A DNA stretch of 64,000 nucleotides, taken from positions 216,721,346 through 216,785,345 of the forward strand of contig OX352772.1 in NCBI GenBank assembly GCA_947095535.1. Direction: 5' to 3'. A model generated the notes under the pieces. That model did not search any database, was not told the origin of the DNA, and saw only the letters and a program-made list of their open reading frames with translations. This document shows positions 55,317-64,000 of this stretch, piece by piece (the stretch's first letter is position 1; every line of letters starts with the position of its first letter). A program made the position numbers and the translations under genes. Origin of the DNA: Poecilobothrus nobilitatus (Eukaryota; Arthropoda; Insecta; Diptera; Dolichopodidae).

Positions 55317-58103
55317 ATTTTATTGTGAGAATGTCATATTCCGTATTCTAAGAAAAATGAAGATAGGTGTTCAAAAAGTTGCCCTTACTGTCAAAACTCA
55401 CCAGCTTGTTCAATAAATGTTAAAAATATTTTATGTATGCCGTGCAATTGCGCATTTTGTGGTTAATCATGTTTTGAAAACCATAAGGCTTCCAGTTCAA
55501 AAAATAGAAGCATCTGTGAAGAAATTAGGAAATGCAAATATTGTTTTAAAGTTCATAAAAGTTGTAGGACTCATATATGTGGAGAATATTTTTGTAAAAT
55601 TTGCGATAATCATGTTCCTGAAAACCATAAATGCTTCATTCAGCAATACAAATCAAAAGTAAATTTTGATTACTGCATTTACGTTTTTTATGATTTAGAA
55701 ACAAGACAAAAACAAATTAACTCTACAAGAAAAAAAGAACATGTTCCAAGTTTATGTGTGGCTCAACTGTGATGTATAAACATTGATTCTATATACTTGT
55801 GAAAAATGTAAATTAAGAGAAAGAATTTTTAAAACGAAAAATGTGATAGAGGATTTCATGAAATTTATTTTAAAATTAAGGAAGAAATTCAAAAAGATTG
55901 TCATAATGGACAGGCGTTTGACCATCAGTTTATTCTGAATTATATATTCAATAAAACTGTACTTGAATCAAAGTTAATTACGCGAGGTATAAAAATTATT
56001 TTTATGATAATTGATAATATTAACTTTATTGATCCTATGAACTACTTTCCTATAGTCTTGGCAAAATTACCAAAAGCTTTTAATTTATCGATCAATTTGG
56101 AAAAGGGTTATTTTCCATATCTATTTAATAAATTGGAAAATGAAAATTACTTTGGTTCACTTCCAGCAATTAAATACTATAACTTTAATACAATGAAAGT
56201 AGATGAGCGTAATGAACTATTAATGTGGTATGAACAAAATAGAAACTCAGAATTTAATATGGAGAAAGATATTCTAGAATACTGTAAAAATGATGTTGAA
56301 ATTCTAACTAAAGCATGTCTGGTTTTCAGAAATTTTGTTTTAAAAGAATGTAATGTGGAACCATTTTTAGAAGCAACAACAATAGCTTCCGCCTGTAATT
56401 TTGTATATAAAAGAAACTTTCTCAAATCGAATACTATCGGTATTATACCAAGAAAAGGATATAGGATGGTAGACAATCAGTCAAAAATTGCCACGCAATG
56501 GCTTATTTGAGAAAAAGATTTGAGAAAAATTTATTTGAAATATGCATTTAATGGAAAAGAAAAACAAATTGGAAATGTTAAAGTCGATGGATTTTGCGAG
56601 AGACTAAAGAAATATTTGAATTTTACGGTTGCTGTTATCATGGACATCCAAAATGTTTAACAAACCAGAGGGATATACCAATACATGATAACTTTGCCGA
56701 TACTTTGAATCTACGGTATGAAAAAATATTAATTATGATTCCGGGAGCTAATGAGAGACAATGAAAATATGAGATATTTAGAAAATCATTTATTAATTAA
56801 TTTAGTTCTTTTCATTCCTCGTGATGCATTTTATGGCGGAAGAACGGGAAATACTTACACATATTATAAAAGTAAACAAGGAGAAAAAAATAAATACATA
56901 GATGTATCTTCTTTGTATATATAGATAACTGATTCATATGTTTGCAAATGAGAAAAACTTCGCCTAAACCATCCTAAGATTTATGTTGAAGAATGTGCCT
57001 GCTCCAAGTTAAACAGAATGATTATTGACGGTATTATTAAATGTAAAGTCATACCACCAACAAATCACCACAATTACACCCCGTGTTACCTGTCAAACAA
57101 AATAATAAATGGATGTTCTCACGATGTAACACTTGTAGTGAACAAAAATATCAAGGAAAATACTATGAACATACAGACGATGAAAGAGCATTAGTAGGAA
57201 CTTCGGTAATTGATGAAATTGAAAAAGCATTTGAAAAAGGGTATAAACTTTTAAATAGTTATGAAGTTTGGGAATACGAAACAGTAAAATATGACAATTG
57301 CAATGGTATTGATGGTTTATTCACTAAAATGATGAACATTTTTATAAAGATTAAACAAGAATCTTCTGGGTGGCCAATAAAATGTTTGACTCAAAAAGAA
57401 AGGGAAGAATATATTGATTAGAATACGATAAAGTAGTTAATAGCCCTGATTTAAGATCTTTTGCTAAAATTATTTTAAACTCATTCTGGGGAAAATTTGG
57501 GCAAAAAGAGAAAATCAACAACAAACCTCCATTATAAATCAACCTTTTAAACTTTACTAGTTAATAACAAACCCCTCTGTAGAAGTATGTCACATATAGA
57601 GTATTATATTATGACACCGATTCACTGTTGTATATTAGCGAAGAAGGAGAATATGAACTTCAAATAGGCGAATTTATAGGAGATATGACTGATGAATTAG
57701 AATGTTATATATTACGGAATTTGCAAGTGGTGGCCCCAAGAACTACGCCTACAAAAGTTATTGTACAAAAGATAATACAGAAAAAATTGTTTGTAAAGTT
57801 AAAGGATTCTCTCTTAGTTATGAAGTTTCTATAAAAATTAATTTCAATAGCATAAAGGAAGCAGTTTTGAATTCATTGCATATTGCAGACACATACGTCA
57901 TTTCAGAAAATATTCGTCCAAATAAATATCATGATGTACTTACGATTTCCGAAATAAAAAAATATCAACCAAAATAGGTAAAACGAAAATTTAATGAAGA
58001 TGGTAGTTCTTTACCGTATGGATATATCAAAAAAAAAGCACATGTTGATAAGAAAATCAAAATAGTATTCATTCAAATTTGTACATTTTTATTTGTATTG
58101 TAA

Positions 58104-58670
58104 AAATATTTGTTTGTATATTAATTTATAATTTTTAAGAATGTAATAAAGATTTAAACAAAAAAAAATTCTACATGTAAAAGTAGACATTATTTACATA
58201 ATATATATACTAAGTATATACAATTCTATACTTTCGATTTCTTTTATAATCATTACATTTTTTAGAGTCTTAATAAACTCACAATAAATTCTTAACATAA
58301 ACTCATTTTTACTTGTATATTGTAATTTTTTAAAACCATCAACTATACTATCATAGAATCATCCAACTTTTACATTATATTCTTTTTATAACAATTCCTT
58401 ACTTTGAGTAGATTACTAGTGATTTATACTCGTATATTAATTTAACAATAACAAAAGCAAGTCTTAATTTTTTTTTTAGTTTAAAACTAGAAATTTTTGA
58501 ATTGTTTTTATTCCATACAAAAACAAAAAAAAAATAAACATAAATGTATATATATATGAATATCACATATGTATATCAAGAGTAAAGAGTATATCTTTAG
58601 TTTAACCAGTTCCATAATTTTGATTTTGTTTTCATATTTTTTGAACATTCTTAATTAAAAAATAAAAAAA
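58104..58670. other. Polinton 3' spacer
   Basis: AT-rich spacer between the polymerase stop and the right terminal repeat. No gene seen. Confidence 0.5.
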
Positions 58671-59077
58671 TATCTTACACGACATGCAATCAGTTAATTA
58701 ATAACTTTCGTTTTCTCTTTTCTTCTATAAATTCTTAAAGTAGAAAAACACAAATATGTATCCATTCAGAAGATACCACATTTTTATGTAAGCATGCTAT
58801 AAAGAACAAGAACTTTTTTATTTTCATTTCCTTTAGATTTAAAACTAAAAAAAAAATTTTCGTTTTTTATTTTCATATAAGAAATTTTCTTACTACTTTT
58901 ATATGTAGTATTTAAACCGCAGTTGTACAATTTTGTTTATTAAGAGCCGACCTAAACAAGTTCTTGACCTACTAACCAAGCATAACCTACATTAAACCCA
59001 TCAATCATAATGTAGGTCAGCATGTCATGCGATATGGGTTAATTTTTTTCCCATCCGAAAGTGCAGGGTTACCTACT
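58671..59077 (-). repeat. Polinton right terminal inverted repeat
   Basis: 407 bp, inverse of the left repeat after mariner removal. It shows the empty mariner site and lacks about 40 bp of T/A-rich sequence present on the left. Ends CCTACT at 59077. Confidence 0.92.
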
Positions 59078-59410
59078 CACCTCCCTTTCAAAACTAAAAA
59101 TTTAGATTATGGGGAAATTTGGAGGGATATTTTTAAGAAAGGTGTTAATGTTTTTCTTAAACTTAAGTAAAGCGTACATATATGTATTACTAACTTTATT
59201 ATTAACTTTTATTAACTTCCACAAACGGGACCAGCGAATGACATATGAATTTCCATAAGCTGTATTTCGCTGTAGAGTTTCCATCTTGGTAACTCTACAT
59301 GGTAGGGATGAGCTCCTATTGCTCTCCTTGTTTCTCGTAGGAAAACTTTGACTGGATGCATTAACTGTTTTATAAAACAATATATTGTCGAGCGGACGAA
59401 ACAGTTTTTA

Positions 59411-60832
59411 GCACATTTCCAAAAAAATTTTGAAAAAATGTGCTTATTAGTTTCACTTTGTCCGTCCGTCCATCCGTCCGTCTGTTGACAAAACTTCTAC
59501 ACCGTTATAGATAGAGAAAAAAAATTTTAACCATGGGTAGGTCTCATAAAAAAATAATTGTGGAACAACTTTTTCATGTACCCCCATCCATTACGGAGCT
59601 ACAGCCCCTCAAACTTTGAAAAAGCCCTATTTTTAAATACACATATCTTATGTTCTGCTTAAGATTTTTTCAATCTGAAAACGTCATTCGAAAGGTTTTT
59701 TTTTTAGCTTTGTAAATTAATATCAAAATTATACACTTTTTTTAAATTTAGTATTTAAATTTACCGTTATGTGGAAACCTAATTTTGCATGATTTTTCTA
59801 CTTTCATAACTCCGGCACGCTTTTAGATAGAGGCTTGAAATTTTGAGGCAAGAAAGAACTTTTAGAATTAGTACAAGTTTGCTCAGAAATTTTTTTTGGA
59901 CCACTCCCTGTTTATGAGCTATTAGGGCTTAAAAATTGAAAATTTGCTATTTTTAAACACCTGTAACTTAGGAACCTGTACACATTTTAGTTCTGCAAGA
60001 TATAAAAATTAAAGCTACAGTAATATATTTTTACGTGTGTTAAAGGTTTATTTTAGTTGTAAAGGGTTCCAAAGTTGCAGCTCTTCGAAATTGCGAAAAA
60101 GCCCCATTTTCAGATGCATATATCTCAGGCTCTACGTAATAGTTTTGCAATCTAAAACCGCCAGAAGATCGACAATTTTATTATCTATATAAAACAATAT
60201 CAAAATGTGAAAACCAAATTTTGCATGATTTTTCTACTTTCATAACTCCGGCACGCTTTTAGATAGAAGCTCCGGCACGCTTTTAGATAAAATATTTTGC
60301 AATTTTGTATTTAAATTTACCGTTATGTGAAAACCCATTTTTGCATGAAATTTCTTTTCTCATAACTCCGGCACGCCTTTAGATAGGAATCTGAAATTTT
60401 GAGACAAGAAAGAACTTTTAGAATTCCTCCTTTCCTTTATTCCTTTAGAATATTATTAGAATTAGAATAAGTTTCCTCAGAAAATTTTTTGGTAGCACCC
60501 CCTCTTTAAGGAGTTATTACGCCTCAAAAATTGAAAATTTGCTATTTTTAATAACCTGTAACTTAGACACCTGTAAAAATTTTTCTTTGACAAAACATGA
60601 AAATTAAAGGTTCAATAATATATTATTACGTGTGGTAACGGGTTTTCTTAGTTATAAAGGATTCCGGACTTACGGCCTCAAAATTTCAAAAATGTCCTAT
60701 TTTCACGTTTTTTCTTATTACATGAAATGTTCAAATGTTTGTGCAAGTCACAATTCTAAACAGTTTATATTGAGTTTTGGAAATGTGCGCTTTTAAAAAC
60801 GGTTGGTTTACATTCTATTTTGTTTAATTTTA
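59411..60832 (+). mobile_element. DINE-like element, family B, copy B2
   Basis: Starts with a hairpin (GCACATTTCC...AAAAATGTGC), then GTCCGTCCGTCCATCCGTCCGTC and ACAAAACTTCTACACCGTTA, and a core in which TTTCATAACTCCGGCACGC recurs at about 59802, 60238, 60267 and 60360 (the third time partially). Ends near GTGCGCTTTTAAAAACGG, as in copy B1 at 17965-18421. Core repeat number explains the length difference. Confidence 0.65.
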
Positions 60833-61199
60833 AATTAAAATAATAAAAAATGTTTGTAAAATATTTTTTATTTTTAACCTTAAAAAATTAAAAAATTATT
60901 ATATAAAATACTATAAATTATTAAAACAATTAGAAAACTTACAAACATACAAGTCAATTAATTTACAAAATTATTTTTATATATACATATATAGAAACTA
61001 ATTTACTTTTTTGAAATAAAATACAATTCAAATAAAGACAAAAAGAAAAATAATAAACAAATACCAATTAATATTCATATTAAATATTATACAATGCATT
61101 TAATCAGCTATCAATCCATCATTGTCGTTACATTTATTTTTCTCTCTATAAATATAAATGGACTCCCACACATTAAGCTGATGATAACCTTTTACTTCT

Positions 61200-62070
61200 T
61201 TAGCACCCCTTAATTCTCTCCATCTCATGCAGCTTTTTTCTTGCGCCTCTCCTCATTCTGTTGTTCTCAGTTACTACGTGTTTACAGAATGCTATTTTTT
61301 CTTGTTCGTTTTTAACATCTATCATATGCTCTTTTAATCTTATTTCCAAATTTCTTGATGTTTTACCAACATATATAACATTAGAGGCAGTGCACCTTAA
61401 TTTAATACATACCAGATTTCTTGATATTTTCAGTTCTGTATTTGGGTTTCCTAGTAAGTTTTTTAGTTTCCCTTGAGAACTGTTTACCAATTGTATGTTA
61501 TATTTTTTGAAGATGTTTTTAATGTGGTTGGTAATTTTTGGATAATAAGTTTCTTTTACCCGATTTGTAAATTGTACATCCATATCAATATTAATTAATT
61601 TACTTTCATTCCTTCTCTTAACTTGCAATTTCCTTTTCAAAATATTTTTTATAATTGCAAGAATGCAAGGAATCTGAAGTAATGAATCTTTGTGTATGTG
61701 TAGGTTTTCTATAAATGTCATATTCTAGTTTTTCCTAATTCTTAATTAATTTTAAATCTAAAAATGGCAACATTCCATTTATTTTTTTTTCCATTGTGAA
61801 ATTTATGGTTCGATATTGGCTAATTAACAAATTTAAAGTTTCAGATAAGAGAGAATTTTCAAGAATTTTTAATGTTTCACTAAATCAAATGAGTTCTTAA
61901 TAGGCACACTATATGGTTGTCCTAAGTACGAAAATTCTTTGTTTAACCGTTGAGCTACTAATTGTGTTGGAGACTCAATATTAGACACAATAGGTCTCAT
62001 TTTTGCACCACATTTATGCACTTTAGGTAAATCATAAATTTTCGGAATTTTTATTCTCTTTTTAATTTAA
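61200..62070 (-). pseudogene. Penelope-like RT end and GIY-YIG endonuclease
   Basis: RT part: IPKIYDLPKVHKCGAKMRPI (about 61990-62046), the Penelope-type RT motif, then further RT text with frameshifts. The open frame 61721-61200 ends the RT thumb and leads into CIKLRCTASNVIYVGKTSRN and LEIRLKEHM, where the sequence VIYVGKT is the modified GIY-YIG start and R in LEIRLKEH the conserved arginine. Then FCKHVVTENN. Without a complete RT it is inactive. In the family this nuclease nicks target DNA for priming. Confidence 0.85.
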
Positions 62071-62091
62071 AATTATAATTAACTGTTTTAT

Positions 62092-62467
62092 TTCTTTGGA
62101 ACAGGTGTTAACCACTTTGAGATATCTATAAAACTGTGGAGGGAAGTTGAGGGAGTATTAAAGTTACACTGGAGTCGTTGATAAGACGAATAGCTTTGTT
62201 TTGCATATTATCCAAATAACCCAGCGCTGTTTAAGAGCCTACAGCCCAAATGTGTGCATTATAGTCCGTTTTCGGCCTAATGTAAGTTTTATTGATATTG
62301 AGAAGATTGGATGCAGAAAAGTAAGTTTTGCAGCGATACAAAAAACCCAAACATTTAGCTGCATCCTTAGCTATACCAAAAATATGATTTGACCAAGTCA
62401 ATTTCTGGTTTAACCCGACGCCCAGCATGTTTAAATCCGTTGAATGCTGCAAGACTTCTCCCTGCAA
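62092..62467 (-). pseudogene. Jockey-like LINE ORF2, post-RT segment
   Basis: Reads LNMLGVGLNQKLTWSNHIFG, then AKDAAKCLGFLYRCKTYFSA and YIRPKTDYNAHIWAVGS. Close relative of 24608-24324. It corresponds to the part of ORF2 after the YADD box, including the YIRPxxEYxxxIW motif common in Jockey-superfamily LINEs. Confidence 0.75.
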
Positions 62468-62660
62468 TAGTAGGTTAGGAACGGTAGTGGCTATTTTCCG
62501 CGAGATCAGACAGCATTGTGTTTTTTTGGTGTTGAAATCAACTCTGTTGACTTCACCCCATTTTTGAATTTTTGCTAAATCGTTACTTATCTCACTAATA
62601 GTGATAATATTTTTTGCTGTTGTATTAATCTGGTGATTAATGTTTCAGCGGCTATGAAAC

Positions 62661-62894
62661 TCACAGGAAGCTACAAGGGTCGTCTGCGAAACTATGGATT
62701 AGATTGGAGGTTAATGAAAGTAGATTGATAAATAACAAGAAGAGAGTGGGTAATAAAACTGATTCTTGAGGGACACTAGCATTTATTTTGAATTTGTCAG
62801 ATGAATATTTATCGGTCAGTACACGAATCATACAATTCGAAAGGAGATCTCTAATCCATTTTAGAAAGACACTACCTAGACCTAATGCTTTCAA
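62661..62894 (-). pseudogene. Jockey-like LINE ORF2, RT core segment
   Basis: Reads GLGSVFLKWIRDLLSNCMIR, ASVPQESVLLPTLFLLFINL and LIHSFADDPCSF. The QG motif is altered to QE, and the FADD box is present. It belongs to the same LINE as the neighbouring pieces. Confidence 0.75.
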
Positions 62895-63400
62895 ATTTCA
62901 TGAAATGAGGAATGAATAACCTCATTCCAAGTAATAGTTTTACTAATCGCCTGAACTCTTCCGAAAGAACAATTCCAGTTTCTGGAGAAGCGTCCAAAAT
63001 TTCATTGATCTGGTTCGATAGATTTTCAATTTCCATTACAGTTTCTTGTTTATTTCAGTTGATCGATCTGGAAACAGAAATGTATGACATGCTTTTGAGG
63101 GAAGATTTTGACTCAAATGTAGTGGAAGGTTGAGCCAGAACATTTATATTCTGGAAGTGTTTTGAAAGCGAAGTTACTTTTTATTAGAGAGCGGTACCTC
63201 TTTTGGGTACGAAGTGTGAAACAAGTGAGTAGCCGGTAACATTAAAATTATTATGGTGACCACTGACTTGTGTTTCACATAGGGCTAAGGTTGCTGGTTT
63301 AATTGATCTAAGATGGCATGAAAACTCGTTTGCAATCCGCGTATGTTATAGAAATTAACATTCAAATTAGTAATTTTGTTAGAAAACAATTAATATAAAA
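62895..63400 (-). pseudogene. Jockey-like LINE ORF2, 5' remnants
   Basis: Minus-strand text from 63125 includes DASPETGIVLSEEFRRLVKL, an RT-linker-like piece. Near 63380-63290 NLNVNFYNIRGLQTSFHAIL looks like the start of an apurinic-type endonuclease domain (xxxNIRGLxxx). Most of the endonuclease between them is missing, so the copy has an internal deletion. Confidence 0.5.
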
Positions 63401-64000
63401 CAAAAAATCAAAATAGCATTAAAACTAAAATCCAGTTTAAAATTAAAATGAAAACTAAAATGAAATCAGAGTTGAAATTGTAATTAAAATCAAAATTAGA
63501 CGTAGAATCAACTTTAAAATTAACCAAGATGAAAATCTGAATTAAAATAAATTAAAGTACCTATGTAAATTGAGATTAAAGTTAAAATTAATGAAAATTT
63601 AAAATTTATTCAAAATCAAAAGTAAAAGTGGACGATTTAAATAACCTGAGCTTGACAACACTTTAAAATAAATTATTATTAATATCAATATCAATACTTT
63701 AATATCATCATTAATATTTTAATATTTTGCCTTGAGCGAGCAAATGGTTTATAACAACGTTCAACAGTTTTTAACATACACTTTTAAGTGACCTTATTGA
63801 ATGCAGGTACAATCAAACTAAAAGCTAAACTTAGCTCCAGAAATTACCTATATGGTACACCATTAGCGTGAAACTAATAACAAATTTTTCAAACTTTGCT
63901 TAAAAGAATAATCCATAAACATGAAGTGTATTACATTATGGTCTTTTATAATTGAAATGCGATTTGTATTAGTGAATAATATATTGTGAAAACTGAATTC
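63401..64000. other. Low-complexity AAAATNAAA-type repeats and AT-rich sequence
   Basis: 63390-63620 holds degenerate AAAACTAAAAT/AAAATTAAAAT repeats. The rest is AT-rich without a gene. A continuation of the errantivirus gag would be expected on this side if the LINE had inserted cleanly, but I cannot recognise it. Confidence 0.4.

Larger units (their letters stand above)
53449..58103 (+). pseudogene. Polinton protein-primed DNA polymerase B
   Basis: N-terminus from about 53449 (KNILQTFLTETITPYII after one slip). Then DNLCLPHALVVSIAKIEKF and YHNNHYNVITALTAAFC, interrupted by a 970-bp insertion, resuming with Cys/His clusters (CSKSCPYCQNSPACS on). Exonuclease: FYDLETRQ (about 55685), GQAFDHQFILNYI (about 55910) and EYCKNDVEIL (56278-56307). 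Polymerase: YIDVSSLYI motif A (56895-56921), ILNSFWGKFGQ motif B (57469-57504) and YYDTDSLLY motif C (57604-57634). Ends near 58103. Many stops and frameshifts. Replicates the element using a protein primer in the family. Confidence 0.92.
42620..59077. mobile_element. Polinton/Maverick element, complete end to end
   Basis: 16.46 kb (15.16 kb without the mariner). Termini are inverted copies beginning AGTAGGTAACCCTGCACTTT, matching the AG...CT ends of Polintons. Flanking 6-mers CACCCC (42614-42619) and CACCTC (59078-59083) differ by one base, as expected for an old 6-bp target duplication. The interior encodes packaging ATPase, adenain-like protease, pVI-like and core-like small proteins, a chromodomain integrase and protein-primed DNA polymerase B. 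Secondary insertions: mariner, DINE-like C, a 970-bp element. Nearly all genes are broken. Confidence 0.93.
59374..62077 (-). mobile_element. Penelope-like element carrying a DINE-like copy
   Basis: Block of 2704 bp flanked by ATTAACTGTTTTAT (59360-59373 and 62078-62091), a 14-bp target duplication within the LINE. The minus-strand Penelope remnant occupies the right part (61200-62070) and DINE-like copy B2 the left. The simplest reading is a truncated Penelope insertion whose 3' region later received, or already carried, the DINE-like sequence. Confidence 0.75.
42519..63400 (-). mobile_element. Jockey-like LINE, split by a Polinton and a Penelope/DINE block
   Basis: Pieces: 42519-42619 (poly(A) and 3' end), 59078-59373, 62078-63400. 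Continuity is supported by the unsplit relative at 23773-24671, which contains the sequences found on both sides of the Polinton (CCAAAACCACCCC then CTTT..AAAACT) and on both sides of the 59374-62077 insertion (GCATCAATTGTTTTATTTCTTTGGAACAG). Minus-strand coding parts are listed separately. Where the 5' end lies near 63400 is uncertain. Confidence 0.8.

Noticed and set aside
42507..63480. TTGAAATTG at 42507-42515 and 63472-63480 as target duplication of the outer LINE
   Set aside because: The right copy lies in low-complexity AAAATTAAA sequence, and no errantivirus gag can be recognised beyond it, so a chance match is likely.

Overview
The window looks like insect DNA, most likely from a cyclorrhaphan fly. 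It is very AT-rich. Its repeats are typical of flies: an mdg3/Micropia-like gypsy element, an env-bearing errantivirus, BEL/Pao, I/LOA-, R1- and Jockey-like LINEs, a Penelope relic, a mariner, DINE-1-like elements with GTCC repeats, and a Polinton/Maverick. I found no convincing conserved host gene, tRNA or rRNA. One small candidate exon lies at 36026-36143. Almost everything else is transposon in various stages of decay, with insertions inside insertions, which suggests heterochromatin or a piRNA-cluster-like locus (inference).

Layout. 1-1223: flank. 1224-9001: minus-strand gypsy element with both LTRs, a TGTA target duplication, and gag-PR-RT-RH-IN in a single frame broken by five in-frame stops and one frameshift. 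A DINE-like element (A1) sits in its leader. 6077-9780 is repeated almost perfectly in tandem as 9781-13485. 14.2-16.2 kb: LINE fragments. 16229-28717: plus-strand BEL/Pao element, split in gag by an RNase H-bearing LINE (15-bp target duplication) and in pol by a Jockey-like LINE. 29.6-35.3 kb: several LINE fragments. 36.7-42.5 kb: minus-strand errantivirus (env, pol, PR, gag tail) with a third DINE-like copy (A3).

42.5-63.4 kb is a nested stack. A Jockey-like LINE whose 3' end lies against the errantivirus is split by a 16.5-kb Polinton (42620-59077, terminal inverted repeats of about 400-460 bp starting AGTAGG, near-matching 6-bp flanks). The Polinton carries a mariner (42805-44099) inside its left terminal repeat, a DINE-like element with about 147-bp repeats inside a structural-type gene, and a 970-bp insertion with an 8-bp target duplication inside its DNA polymerase. 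The LINE is interrupted again at 59374-62077 by a Penelope-like GIY-YIG element plus another DINE-like copy, with a 14-bp target duplication.

Polinton gene set, left to right: minus-strand unknown gene; packaging ATPase; small basic core-like protein; interrupted acidic protein; capsid-like region; pVI-like small protein; adenain-type cysteine protease; unknown helical protein; two small minus-strand ORFs (one glutamine-rich) flanking a chromodomain retroviral-type integrase; protein-primed family-B DNA polymerase with an intron-like gap. Together these would replicate (polymerase), integrate (integrase), mature (protease) and package (ATPase, capsid) a virus-like transposon. Here nearly all are pseudogenes.
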